From assembly GCF_007989085.1 (NCBI RefSeq), contig NZ_BJVJ01000032.1, positions 1-64,000 on the forward strand: a DNA stretch of 64,000 nt, read 5' to 3'. A program made the position numbers and the translations under genes. Positions 8,627 through 17,319 of the stretch are shown here, piece after piece. The notes below the pieces were generated by a model. The model was given only the letters and a program-made list of their open reading frames with translations. It made no database searches and had not been told where the DNA came from. This DNA is from Pseudonocardia sulfidoxydans NBRC 16205. Lineage in GTDB: Bacteria; Actinomycetota; Actinomycetes; Mycobacteriales; Pseudonocardiaceae. How positions within the stretch are numbered: the stretch's first letter is position 1; each line of letters opens with the position of its first letter.

Positions 8627-10084
8627 GTGAGCAGCGACGACGCCGCACTCCACGACCTGATCGGTCCGCACGCACGCCGCGCCCCCGACCGGGTCGCGCT
8701 GGTCCATGAGAAGCGCCGCCGGACGTACGGCGAGCTGGCGGCGGCGTCGGCGGCGTTCGGGGCGCGGCTGCACGCCGCCGGGGCCACGGGCGAACGCGTC
8801 GCGATGATGCTGCCCAACAGCCCGGCGACGGTCGTGACCTACCTGGCGTGCTTCGCCGCGGGTGCCGTCGCGACGCCGCTCAACTCCCGGTTCGCCCCAC
8901 CCGAGATCGAGCGCGCGCTGCGCCGGGCTCGGCCGTCGTGGCTGGTGGTGCACGAGTCCCGGCTGCCGCTGCTGCAGCGTGTCGACCCCGCCGTCCTCGC
9001 CGGGGTGGAGCAGGTCGTGGTCGACGGGACCGGGCTCCCGGCGGGCAGCGGGCCCGAGCCGCCCGCCCCGGACCCCGGCGCCCCCGCGGTCATGTTCTTC
9101 ACCTCCGGCTCGACGGGGACGCCGAAGGGGGTCGTGCACTCGCACGCGTCGGCGCTCGCGATGCTCACGAGCACGTCGGAGGCGATGGGCGACGTCGGCA
9201 CCGACGACGTCACCCAGGTCTGCGAGCCGCAGGTGCACGTCAGCGGGTTCATCGCCACCCTGACGACGCTGCGCGGCGGCGGCACCGTCGCCCTCTACGA
9301 CGGCTTCGACCTCGACACCTACGTCGACGGGCTGCTCACCCACCGGCCGACGCTCGTGTGCACCCACATCGACCTGCTCGCCCAGGTCGTCCGCGACCCG
9401 CGCGCCACCGCTGACCGGTTCTCCTCGCTGCGCGGGGTCTACACCGGCGGCGACACCGTCCCCGCGGCCCTGCAACGGGACTTCCTCGCGATCGCGGACC
9501 GGCCGATCGCCGTCGGCTACGGCATGACCGAGGCGATCTGGCTGACGATCCGGCGCACCCCACGCACCGACCGCGACGGGTGCATCGGCGTGCCCGTCGG
9601 CGGTGCGCAGCTGCGCACCGACCCCGGGACCGGCGAGATCCTCGTCCGGGGGCCGATGCTCATGACCGGCTACTGGGACGACGAGGCGCTGACCCGCGCC
9701 TGTCTGACCGACGGCTGGCTGCACACGGGCGACCTGGGCGAGGCCGACGCCGACGGGGTGTGGTGGTTCCGCGGTCGGCTCAAGGACCTGATCGTGCGGC
9801 GGACGTCGAAGATCACCCCGGGTGAGGTGGAGTCGGCGATCGACGAGCACCCCGATGTCGCGACGTCGGCGGTCGTGGCCGCGTCCGATCCCGAGGAGGG
9901 TCAGGTGCCCGTCGCGTTCGTGGTCGCGCGACCGGGCCGGACGCTGTCGGCCGGGGCGCTGACCGCGTTCCTGTCCGAGCGCATCGCCGCCTACAAGCTC
10001 CCGGCCCGCCTCCACTTCCGCGACGCCCTTCCCCTCACCGCGAGCGGCAAGATCGCGCACCACGAGCTCCACGAACCCCTGTGA
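8627..10084 (+). CDS. AMP-forming acyl-CoA ligase
   Basis: 485-residue member of the ANL adenylate-forming family, which activates a carboxylic acid to acyl-AMP and then acyl-CoA. The P-loop-like motif is MFFTSGSTGTPKGVVHS; the A5 motif is VGYGMTE, the hinge motif HTGDLGEADADGVWWFRGRLKD, and the C-terminal catalytic lysine lies in LPLTASGKIAH. The GTG at 8627 was chosen from AGGAT at 8616 and the expected length. The stop codon TGA lies inside the second 40-nt palindrome. The substrate is unknown; the nearby dehydrogenase and crotonase suggest a fatty or aromatic acid route. Confidence 0.92.
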   Translation: MSSDDAALHDLIGPHARRAPDRVALVHEKRRRTYGELAAASAAFGARLHAAGATGERVAMMLPNSPATVVTYLACFAAGAVATPLNSRFAPPEIERALRRARPSWLVVHESRLPLLQRVDPAVLAGVEQVVVDGTGLPAGSGPEPPAPDPGAPAVMFFTSGSTGTPKGVVHSHASALAMLTSTSEAMGDVGTDDVTQVCEPQVHVSGFIATLTTLRGGGTVALYDGFDLDTYVDGLLTHRPTLVCTHIDLLAQVVRDPRATADRFSSLRGVYTGGDTVPAALQRDFLAIADRPIAVGYGMTEAIWLTIRRTPRTDRDGCIGVPVGGAQLRTDPGTGEILVRGPMLMTGYWDDEALTRACLTDGWLHTGDLGEADADGVWWFRGRLKDLIVRRTSKITPGEVESAIDEHPDVATSAVVAASDPEEGQVPVAFVVARPGRTLSAGALTAFLSERIAAYKLPARLHFRDALPLTASGKIAHHELHEPL

Positions 10085-10120
10085 GTGGCGATAGTCGCTA
10101 TAGCGACTATCGCCACTCAC
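10081..10120. repeat. 40-nt perfect palindrome, copy 2
   Basis: Identical to the copy at 2104. Bases 2-4 of the palindrome are the TGA stop codon of the acyl-CoA ligase, so the repeat sits exactly on the gene end. Confidence 0.9.
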
Positions 10121-10166
10121 AAGGCCTGACCTGCTCCCGGAGCGGGCGTGTACCGCAGGAGTCGCC

Positions 10167-10172
10167 TAGGGT
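10167..10172 (+). promoter_or_regulatory. -10 box for leaderless solute-binding protein gene
   Basis: TAGGGT followed by eight bases and the ATG at 10181. Confidence 0.55.
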
Positions 10173-10180
10173 CGCCCGCG

Positions 10181-11059
10181 ATGCTGACCCGACGCCGGCT
10201 GCTGGTGGCCCTCGGCGCCACCGGCGCCACACTGCTCGCGGCCGGGGCCGCCGGCTGCGGCCGCCCCGACGACACCCCGACCCTGCAACGGATTCGCGAC
10301 TCGGGGGTCGCCCGCGTCGCGATCGCCGGCGAGCAGCCCTACGGCTTCTCCGACGCGAGCGGACACGTCACCGGCGAGAGCCCCGAGGTGGCACGGCTGG
10401 TACTGCAGGCGATGGGCGTCGACGGCATCGAGGCCGTGCAGGTGCCGTTCGACCGGTTGCTCGACACCCTCGTCGCCGGCAACGTCGACCTCGTCGCCGC
10501 GGGTATGACCATCAGCCCGGACCGCTGCGCCCGGGTGGCGTTCTCGCGGCCCGACTTCGTCGCTCAGCCCGCCTTCCTGGTGCGCCGCGGCAACCCCCTG
10601 GGGCTGCGCTCGTTCGCCGACGTCCGTCGCCGCGTGCGGCTCGGGGTGCTCGGCGGGTCCGCCGAGCAGAGCTGGGCGAAGGCCTCCGGGGTGCCCGACG
10701 ACGTCGTCACCGCCTTCGACGGGCAGAGCACCCTGGTGCGGGCCGTGGCCGACGAACACGTCGACGCCGCCGTGCTCACCCGCATCTCGCTGCTCGACGA
10801 GCTGCGCCGCAACCCCGGATGGCGTCTCGAGGTGACCCGCCCCTTCCGGGTGACCATCGACGGGCGCGAGGTCGTGCCCGCGGGCGGGTTCGCGTTCCGC
10901 CGCGAGGACGCCGACCTGGTCGCGGCGTTCGACGACGGCCTCGCCGCGGCCCAGGCCTCGGGTGAGTGGCTGCGGGTGGCGTCGCCGTTCGGGTTCGGCG
11001 CCGTGAACCTCCCGCCAGAGGGCCTCACGACGGCGGCGCTCTGCGCGGGCACGGCCTGA
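10181..11059 (+). CDS. EhuB-like ABC transporter solute-binding lipoprotein (second copy)
   Basis: 292 residues. The signal peptide has a twin-arginine-like TRRRLLVAL start and lipobox AAGC near residue 26, so the protein is anchored outside the membrane. The body is a family-3 solute-binding fold: VAIAGEQPYGFSDASGHVTG, GNVDLVAAGMTISPDRC and a C-terminus ending GLTTAALCAGTA. The repeated PYGF motif and LTT..LCA ending are shared with the EhuB encoded at 13234-14130 and with ectoine-binding proteins as I recall them. It is convergent with the ehuBCDA cluster and 22 bases from ehuA, so it may feed the same permease with another ligand preference. Start fixed by the -10 box at 10167. Confidence 0.82.
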   Translation: MLTRRRLLVALGATGATLLAAGAAGCGRPDDTPTLQRIRDSGVARVAIAGEQPYGFSDASGHVTGESPEVARLVLQAMGVDGIEAVQVPFDRLLDTLVAGNVDLVAAGMTISPDRCARVAFSRPDFVAQPAFLVRRGNPLGLRSFADVRRRVRLGVLGGSAEQSWAKASGVPDDVVTAFDGQSTLVRAVADEHVDAAVLTRISLLDELRRNPGWRLEVTRPFRVTIDGREVVPAGGFAFRREDADLVAAFDDGLAAAQASGEWLRVASPFGFGAVNLPPEGLTTAALCAGTA

Positions 11060-11081
11060 TTCGGTGACGGAGCGGGCCTGC

Positions 11082-11876
11082 CTACCGGTCCACCACCGCG
11101 TGCAGGAACGCCTGCGTCCGCTCGTGTTCCGGGGCGGTGAAGAGCTTCTCGGGAGCGGCGTCCTCGATGACGCGGCCGCCGTCGAACATCATCACGCGGT
11201 CGGAGAAGTCGCGGGCGAAGCCCATCTCGTGGGTGACGCACAGGAACGTGATGTCGGTGCTGGAGCCGATGTCGCGCAACAGCTTCAGGACACCGGCGAC
11301 GAGCTCGGGGTCGAGTGCGGAGGTGACCTCGTCGAGCAGCAGGACGTCGGGGCGCATGGCCAGCGCCCGGGCGATGGCCACGCGCTGCTGCTGCCCGCCG
11401 GAGAGCTGGGTGGGGTGGGAGTCGATCCGGTCGCCGAGGCCGACGAGGTCGAGCAGCTCCGTCGCGCGGGCGTTCGCCTCGTCCTTGGACATTCCGAGTA
11501 CCCGCGTCGGCGCCTCGATCAGGTTGCCGCGCACCGTCATGTTGGGGAAGAGGTTGAACTGCTGGAAGACCATGCCGATGCGTTTGCGCACGTCGCGGAC
11601 GTGTTTCTCGTCGGCGGGGACACGTCTGCCGTTGTGGGTCATGTGCGACAACGACTGTCCGGCGACGGAAATCGTGCCGCCGTCGCACTTCTCGAGCGTC
11701 ATCAGCAGCCGCAGGATGGTGGTCTTGCCCGAGCCCGACGGTCCGATGAGACAGACGTGCTCACCGGGCGCGACGGTGAAGCTCAGCTCGGAGAGCACGA
11801 CGTTGTCGCCGAAGCGCTTCTCGACACCGTCGAAGACGATCATCGGCTCGGCGACCGTCTTATCGAGGGACGGCAC
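11082..11876 (-). CDS. ehuA: EhuA-like ABC transporter ATP-binding protein
   Basis: 264-residue ATPase of a polar amino acid/ectoine-type importer. Walker A is GPSGSGKTT (about residues 45-53), the signature is LSGGQQQRVAIARAL, Walker B is VLLLDEVTSALD and the switch His is in THEMGFARDF. It binds the cytoplasmic side of the two permeases encoded upstream. The GTG at 11876 overlaps ehuD by 17 bases; an internal ATG at 11843 is a possible alternative start. Last gene of the ehuBCDA operon. Confidence 0.9.
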   Translation of the reverse strand: MPSLDKTVAEPMIVFDGVEKRFGDNVVLSELSFTVAPGEHVCLIGPSGSGKTTILRLLMTLEKCDGGTISVAGQSLSHMTHNGRRVPADEKHVRDVRKRIGMVFQQFNLFPNMTVRGNLIEAPTRVLGMSKDEANARATELLDLVGLGDRIDSHPTQLSGGQQQRVAIARALAMRPDVLLLDEVTSALDPELVAGVLKLLRDIGSSTDITFLCVTHEMGFARDFSDRVMMFDGGRVIEDAAPEKLFTAPEHERTQAFLHAVVDR

Positions 11877-12516
11877 TGCGGCGCTCCAATCTCCGGACGG
11901 CCAGCGACGCCGGGTAGCTCAGCAGCAGGAACAGCAGGCCGGCGAGGGTGTAGGCCTCGACATAGCGGAACGACTGGCCCCCGACCTCACGGACCTGCCC
12001 CACGATGTCGTAGACGCCGATGCCGATGAGCAACGGCGTCTCCTTGAACATCGAGATGACGTAGTTGCCCAGCGCGGGCAGCACCCGCGGGATCGCCTGC
12101 GGCAGCACGACTCCCGTCCAGACCCGCATCCGCGGCAGGCTGAGCGCGGTGGTGGCCTCCCACTGGCCGCGGGGCACCGCGTCGATACCGGCGCGGTAGA
12201 CCTCGGAGGTGTACGTCGCGTAGTGGACGCCCAGCGCCAGCACGCCGACGGTGAGCGCCGGCAGGACCACACCGAACGTGGGCAGCACGAAGAACAGGAA
12301 ATACACCTGGACCAGCAGCGGCGTACTGCGGATGAACTCCACGATCGCGCGGACGACGATCCGTACCGGCGTCGGGCCCCTGCCCAGGATCGCCAGCACC
12401 AGCCCGAGGACGAAGGCGATGAGCGAGCCGAGGACCGTCGCGATCAGGGTGATGCGCAGCCCGTCGAGCAGCGCCGGGAGGATCTGCGCGGCGAAGCTCC
12501 AGTCCCAGACGTTCAC
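11860..12516 (-). CDS. ehuD: EhuD-like ABC transporter permease
   Basis: 218-residue inner-membrane permease with about five hydrophobic helices and the cytoplasmic EAA-type loop QWEATTALSLPRMRVWTGVVLPQAI (about residues 120-145). It belongs to the HisMQ/GlnP family that takes up polar amino acids and, in Ehu systems, ectoine and hydroxyectoine. Its GTG start overlaps the ehuC stop codon by four bases (GTGA), showing translational coupling. The C-terminus overlaps ehuA. Confidence 0.88.
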   Translation of the reverse strand: MNVWDWSFAAQILPALLDGLRITLIATVLGSLIAFVLGLVLAILGRGPTPVRIVVRAIVEFIRSTPLLVQVYFLFFVLPTFGVVLPALTVGVLALGVHYATYTSEVYRAGIDAVPRGQWEATTALSLPRMRVWTGVVLPQAIPRVLPALGNYVISMFKETPLLIGIGVYDIVGQVREVGGQSFRYVEAYTLAGLLFLLLSYPASLAVRRLERRSAVPR

Positions 12517-13220
12517 GCGACCCCCGCCCCGGTCGCCTGCCGACGCGACCGCGCCGACGGCCTGCGCCCGACGCGCGCGGCTGCGACCCGTTCGAGCGTC
12601 CGCATGATCGCCGTGATGACCAGCGACAGGATCAGGTACATCACCAGCAGGAGCAGGAAGATCTCGAACGCCTGCGGGTTGAACCGCGGCACGAGGACCT
12701 GCTGGGCCTGGCGGGTGATCTCGTTGATCGAGACGAACGACAGCAGCGAGGTGCTCTTGAGCAGCTGGATGAACAGGTTGTTGAACGGCGGCATCATCTC
12801 GACGACCGCCTGCGGCAGCACGACGCGGCGCATCCGCTGGCCCGGCGTCAGGTTCAGCGCGATGGCGCCCTCGACCTGCGCGCGCGGCACCGACTGCACG
12901 GCGCCGCGCACGATCTCCGCGCCGTAGGCGCCGTGGTTGAGGCCCAGCACGAGGATGCCCGCCCAGATGGGCACGATCTGGAAGCCGACGAGCACGGGCA
13001 GCGCGAAGAAGATCCAGAACAGCTGCACGACCTCCGACGTGCCGCGCAGCCCCTCGACGTAGATGCGGGAGATCACCCGCACCGTCTTCGACGAGGACAG
13101 CAGCGCGAGGCCCGCGACGAACGACAGCACGATCGTCAGCAGGATGCCGCCGACGGTCGCGATGATCGTGAACGGCAGGCCCTGGGACAGGACCGACAGG
13201 AAGGTTCCGAGGTTGTCCAT
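12513..13220 (-). CDS. ehuC: EhuC-like ABC transporter permease
   Basis: 235 residues, HisMQ-type permease with a similar helix pattern and the coupling loop AQVEGAIALNLTPGQRMRRVVLPQAV. It pairs with EhuD to form the membrane channel. It lies 13 bases after ehuB and overlaps ehuD by four bases. The C-terminus carries a basic tail (RVGRRPSARSRRQ) of unknown purpose. Confidence 0.88.
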   Translation of the reverse strand: MDNLGTFLSVLSQGLPFTIIATVGGILLTIVLSFVAGLALLSSSKTVRVISRIYVEGLRGTSEVVQLFWIFFALPVLVGFQIVPIWAGILVLGLNHGAYGAEIVRGAVQSVPRAQVEGAIALNLTPGQRMRRVVLPQAVVEMMPPFNNLFIQLLKSTSLLSFVSINEITRQAQQVLVPRFNPQAFEIFLLLLVMYLILSLVITAIMRTLERVAAARVGRRPSARSRRQATGAGVA

Positions 13221-13233
13221 CCGGCCGTCCGGG

Positions 13234-14130
13234 TCAGGCGGCGCAGAGCTTCTCGGTCGTCAGGTCCGCCGCCGGCAGGTTGGCCTGCGTGAACCCGAAC
13301 GGCTGGGCGATCTGCACCCACTGGCCGTTCTTGTGCAGGGTGTCGAGGGCGCCGTTGAACGCCTCGACGAGCGGGCCGTCGGCCTTGCGGAACACGAACC
13401 CTCCCGCGGAGACGACCGGCTGGCCGTTCTGCACGGGGTCGAACCCCTCGGTGACCTCGACGTCCGCCGACGGGTTCTTGCTCGCCAGCCACTTCAGCGA
13501 GATGTCGGTGAGCGCGGCGGCGGCGACCCGGCCCGCGGTGACCGCCTGCAGCAGGGCGTTCTGGTCGGGGAAGGCCTGGACGTTGCCGTCGGGCACACCC
13601 GCGTCCTTGGCGTAGCCCTGCTCGACGGCGGCGCTGAGCACCGCGAGCTGCACGTTCTTCGACGCCACGTCCTGGAACGACGTGATCGCCTGCGGGTTGC
13701 CCTTGGGGACCAGGAAGGCCGTCTTCGCCGAGTAGTCGGGGATGGAGAACGTGGCCTGCTCGCAACGGGCGGAGGTGATGTTCATGCCCGCGCACACCAT
13801 GTCGTACTGGTTGGCGTTGAGGGCGGGGATCAGCTGGCCGAACTCGACCTGCTCGGCCTCGACGTCGTCGATGCCGATCGCCTTGAGCACCGCGCGGGCC
13901 ACCTCGGGGGCCTCGCCGGTGACCTTGCCGGAGGTGTCGGTGAACCCGTAGGGCTCCTCGCCCGCGATGCCGATCTTGATCTTTCCCGCGCTGCGGGCGT
14001 TGTCGAGGACGTTGCCACCGGCGTTGGTGCTGGTGCACGCCGAGATCAACGCGGGACCACCCAGGACCACGGCTCCTGCCACGGCGCTGCGTCGGAAGAA
14101 GTCCCGCCTGCTCCACGTCCTGCCGGTCAT
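13234..14130 (-). CDS. ehuB: EhuB-like ectoine/amino acid-binding lipoprotein
   Basis: 298 residues. The N-terminus has a twin-arginine motif (SRRDFFRRS) and a lipobox SAC near residue 32, so it is probably exported folded and lipid-anchored. The mature part has IGIAGEEPYGFTDTSGKVTGEAPEVARAVLKAIG, NQYDMVCAGMNITSARCEQA and the ending LTTEKLCAA, which match my recollection of ectoine/hydroxyectoine-binding EhuB proteins. First gene of the ehuBCDA operon; GGGAG lies nine bases before the ATG. No ectoine-breakdown genes are in the window, so uptake may serve osmoprotection; glutamate-type ligands are not excluded. Confidence 0.85.
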   Translation of the reverse strand: MTGRTWSRRDFFRRSAVAGAVVLGGPALISACTSTNAGGNVLDNARSAGKIKIGIAGEEPYGFTDTSGKVTGEAPEVARAVLKAIGIDDVEAEQVEFGQLIPALNANQYDMVCAGMNITSARCEQATFSIPDYSAKTAFLVPKGNPQAITSFQDVASKNVQLAVLSAAVEQGYAKDAGVPDGNVQAFPDQNALLQAVTAGRVAAAALTDISLKWLASKNPSADVEVTEGFDPVQNGQPVVSAGGFVFRKADGPLVEAFNGALDTLHKNGQWVQIAQPFGFTQANLPAADLTTEKLCAA

Positions 14131-14391
14131 CGTCGACTCCCTGGGGCTCTCTCGTCAGTGGGTCTCGCGCACGCGGTGCCCTCGCCGGAGGGCACCGCCG
14201 CCGTTTCGAACCTAGGGGTTTGCACGCGACGTCACCGGGCATGGATCAAGGGTCGTTATCCGACCGCAATCGCCGTTCCGACCGGAACCGAACGTTCACC
14301 CGATCGGCGGCCATGGATGGCGGTGTGGGCGGGTACTCGCGGTCGTAACTCTGCCCAGCGCCCGAACGGGCGCCGAGGGCTGCGGATGGGC

Positions 14392-14397
14392 CATGAT
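14392..14397 (+). promoter_or_regulatory. Possible -10 box for leaderless gene at 14404
   Basis: CATGAT with six bases before the ATG. The remaining 14131-14391 interval is the shared upstream region of ehuB and this gene; I see no clear operator in it. Confidence 0.35.
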
Positions 14398-14403
14398 GCG
14401 GTC

Positions 14404-15207
14404 ATGGTCGTGCGCATCGCCGGGCTCCCCGTCCTCGGCCCGTCCGACGTCCTCGCCGGCGCCCGCGCCGTCGCCGGCTGGACCGAGGACGCCGTCGGCA
14501 TGGCCGGCGAGCTGCCCGGGCGCGCGGGCCGGCTGCTCGACGGCGCCGAGGCTCTCGTCGAACGCATCAGCGGCATCGCCGACCGGGTCGACGGGCTGCT
14601 CGACCGGGTCGACGGCAGCGTCGCGGCCGTCGACGCCCTGCTGACCGAGGTCGGCGGCGTCGTCGCACGCACGTCCACCGTCGTCGGCACCGCGGAGAAG
14701 CTCGTCGCCACCGTCGGCGGGGTCGCGGGCGAGGCGGAGACGATCGTCCGTACGGCCGGCGCCGTCGCGACGCAGGCGGCCACGGTCGTCGGCGCGGCAC
14801 AGGGGGTCGCGCAGCAGGCGGGTGAGGTCGTCGACGGTGCGGGCGTCGTCGCGCGCCGGGCCGGCGAGGTCGTCGGATCGGCGGGGTCGACCTCCGACGC
14901 CGCCGCCGCGCTGCTCGCGACCTGGGGACCCGTGTCGCAGCGCGCCGCTCCGCTGGCGCGCACGTTCGTCGAGCAGTTCTCCGAGGACGAGGTGCGCGCC
15001 GCGGTCCGGCTCGTCGACCACCTGCCGCAGCTCACCGAGCACCTCGAGAACGACATCATGCCGATCCTGACGACGCTCGACCGTGTCGGACCCGACGTCC
15101 ACGAGCTGCTCGACGTCCTCAAGGAGGTCCGGCAGGCGATCCTCGGCATCCCCGGGTTCGCCTTCTTCCGCCGCCGCGGCGAGGAGAAGACCGACCAGGA
15201 GTCGTGA
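14404..15207 (+). CDS. Ala/Val/Gly-rich helical-repeat protein, unknown function
   Basis: 267 residues. From about residue 40 to 170 the sequence is a run of short amphipathic helical repeats such as VDGLLDRVDGSV, VGGVAGEAETIVRTAG and AQQAGEVVDGAGVVARRAGEVV, reminiscent of coiled-coil or phasin-like proteins. The C-terminal third is more ordinary (FVEQFSEDEVRAAVRLVDHLPQLTEHL), followed by a charged tail. No signal peptide or membrane helix is evident. The function is unknown; a scaffold or surface-associated helical protein is possible. An in-frame ATG at 14389 is an alternative start. Confidence 0.72.
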   Translation: MVVRIAGLPVLGPSDVLAGARAVAGWTEDAVGMAGELPGRAGRLLDGAEALVERISGIADRVDGLLDRVDGSVAAVDALLTEVGGVVARTSTVVGTAEKLVATVGGVAGEAETIVRTAGAVATQAATVVGAAQGVAQQAGEVVDGAGVVARRAGEVVGSAGSTSDAAAALLATWGPVSQRAAPLARTFVEQFSEDEVRAAVRLVDHLPQLTEHLENDIMPILTTLDRVGPDVHELLDVLKEVRQAILGIPGFAFFRRRGEEKTDQES

Positions 15208-15228
15208 GCCGCTCACAGGCTCACGGGC

Positions 15229-17220
15229 TCACAGGCCGTGGGCCTCGCGGACCAGGGTCACGATGGCGTCCATCATCTCGGTCAGCCGGAAGTCCTTCGG
15301 CGTGAAGACCGCCGCTACCCCCTTGTCCCGCAACGCCTTCGCGTCGTCCTCCGGGATGATCCCACCGACGACGACGGGGACGTCGTCGGCACCGGCGGCG
15401 CGCAGACCGTCGACGACCGCCGGCACGACCTCCAGGTGCGAGCCCGACAGCACCGACAACCCGACGACGTGCACGCCCTCCTGCACCGCGGCGGCCACGA
15501 TCTCCGAGGGCGTGAGCCGGATGCCCTGGTAGATCACCTCGAAGCCGACGTCGCGGGCACGGACGGCGACCTGCTCGGCACCGTTGGAGTGGCCGTCGAG
15601 ACCCGGTTTGCCGACGAGCATGCGCAGCCGCTCGCCCAGCTCCTCACCCGCGGCCTTGACCCGGGCGCGGACCTCGCCGATCTCGCTCGCGGCCTCCCCG
15701 GACGCGACGGCGGCCGAGACGCCGGTGGGGGCACGGAACTCGCCGAAGATGCCGCGCAGGGCGCCGGCCCACTCCCCCGTCGTCACACCCGCCTTGGCAC
15801 ACGCGATGGAGGCGTCCATGAGGTTGGCGTCGGTCTTGGCGGCGTCGCGCAGCGCGTCGAGGGCGGCGTCGACCGCCGTCTGGTCGCGGTTCGCGCGCCA
15901 CCGCGTGACGGCCTCGACGGCGGCGGCCTCCACGGCCGGGTCGACGGTCTCGATCGCAGCGGCGCCCTCGGCCTGCAGCGGGCTGGGCTCGGTGGTGTCG
16001 AACCTGTTGACGCCGACCACGACGTCCTCGCCCGACTCGATGCGCCGACGCCGCTCGGCCAGCGCGCTGACCAGCTCGCCCTTCATGTAGCCGTTCTCGA
16101 CCGCGGCGACGGCCCCACCCATCTCGGCGACCCGGTCGATCTCGGCGCGGGCGCCCTCGATCAGCTCGGACACCTTGGCCTCGACGACGCGGCTGCCGTC
16201 GAAGATGTCCTCGTACTCGAGCAGGTCGGTCTCGTAGGCCAGGACCTGCTGCATGCGCAGCGCCCACTGCTGGTCCCAGGGCCGCGGCAGGCCGAGCGCC
16301 TCGTTCCAGGCGGGCAGCTGGACGGCGCGGGCGCGGGCGTCGCGCGAGAGCGTCACCGCGAGCATCTCCAGCACGATGCGCTGGACGTTGTTCTCCGGCT
16401 GGGCCTCGGTGAGCCCGAGCGAGTTGACCTGCACGCCGTAGCGGAGCCTGCGCTGCTTGGGGTTCTCGACGCCGTAGCGCTCCAGCGTGATCTCGTCCCA
16501 CAGCCGGCCCAGCGCCCGCAGCTTGCACATCTCCTCGACGAAGCGCAGCCCGGCGTTGACGAAGAACGAGATGCGGCCGACGACGTCGCCGAACTTCTCC
16601 GGCGGGACCTGCCCGGAGTCGCGGACGGCGTCGAGCACGGCGATGGCCGTCGACAGCGAGAACGCGAGCTCCTGCGCGGGCGTCGCCCCCGCCTCCTGCA
16701 GGTGGTAGCTGCAGATGTTGATCGGGTTCCACTTGGGGATGTTGGCGACGGACCAGGCGATCGTGTCGGCGATCAGCCGCATGCTGGGCGCCGGCGGGAA
16801 GACGTAGGTCCCGCGGGAGAGGTACTCCTTGACGATGTCGTTCTGCGTGGTCCCGGCGAGCGTGGCGCGGGGGGCCTCGTGCTCGTCGGCGACGGCCACG
16901 TAGAGCGCGAGCATCCACATCGCGGGGGCGTTGATGGTCATCGAGGTGTTGGCCTCGGCCATCGGGATGGCATCGAAGAGGGTGCGCATGTCGCCGATGT
17001 GGCTGACCGGCACGCCGACCTTGCCGACCTCGCCCTTGGCGAGCTCGTCGTCGGGGTCGTAGCCGGTCTGGGTCGGCAGGTCGAAGGCGACGGAAAGGCC
17101 GGTCTGGCCCTTGGCGAGGTTGCGCCGGTAGAGCGCGTTGGACTTCTCCGCCGACGAGTGCCCGGCGTAGGTGCGGATCACCCAGGGGCGATCACGCTCG
17201 TGGTCGGTCGGGTACGGCAC
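15229..17220 (-). CDS. ecm: Ethylmalonyl-CoA mutase (coenzyme B12-dependent)
   Basis: 663 residues. The N-terminal barrel begins DRPWVIRTYAGHSSAEKSN and contains LAKGQTGLSVAFDLPTQTGYD; the C-terminal cobalamin domain has DGHSNG (Asp542, His544, with His ligating cobalt) followed by GLSVLSGSH and VVVGGIIP. It is close to Ecm/MeaA sequences I recall, which rearrange (2R)-ethylmalonyl-CoA to methylsuccinyl-CoA, rather than to the two-subunit methylmalonyl-CoA mutase. The pathway is the ethylmalonyl-CoA route for acetyl-CoA assimilation. GGAGGT lies seven bases before the GTG start. The PduO-type adenosyltransferase that makes its cofactor is encoded 2.4 kb away; other pathway genes are not in the window. 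Confidence 0.92.
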   Translation of the reverse strand: MPYPTDHERDRPWVIRTYAGHSSAEKSNALYRRNLAKGQTGLSVAFDLPTQTGYDPDDELAKGEVGKVGVPVSHIGDMRTLFDAIPMAEANTSMTINAPAMWMLALYVAVADEHEAPRATLAGTTQNDIVKEYLSRGTYVFPPAPSMRLIADTIAWSVANIPKWNPINICSYHLQEAGATPAQELAFSLSTAIAVLDAVRDSGQVPPEKFGDVVGRISFFVNAGLRFVEEMCKLRALGRLWDEITLERYGVENPKQRRLRYGVQVNSLGLTEAQPENNVQRIVLEMLAVTLSRDARARAVQLPAWNEALGLPRPWDQQWALRMQQVLAYETDLLEYEDIFDGSRVVEAKVSELIEGARAEIDRVAEMGGAVAAVENGYMKGELVSALAERRRRIESGEDVVVGVNRFDTTEPSPLQAEGAAAIETVDPAVEAAAVEAVTRWRANRDQTAVDAALDALRDAAKTDANLMDASIACAKAGVTTGEWAGALRGIFGEFRAPTGVSAAVASGEAASEIGEVRARVKAAGEELGERLRMLVGKPGLDGHSNGAEQVAVRARDVGFEVIYQGIRLTPSEIVAAAVQEGVHVVGLSVLSGSHLEVVPAVVDGLRAAGADDVPVVVGGIIPEDDAKALRDKGVAAVFTPKDFRLTEMMDAIVTLVREAHGL

Positions 17221-17319
17221 CGGACACCTCCGCCCTCGGCTGCGAACGCGGTTGGGATACCACGCAGCGTTTGTCGGGAAACTACGCGAGCGGCGCGGCT
17301 CCGGGAAGAACCGACTCGC

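Noticed and set aside
14131..14403. Small gene in the ehuB upstream region
   Set aside because: Short frames exist but lack start signals and coding-like composition; the region reads as a divergent control region.
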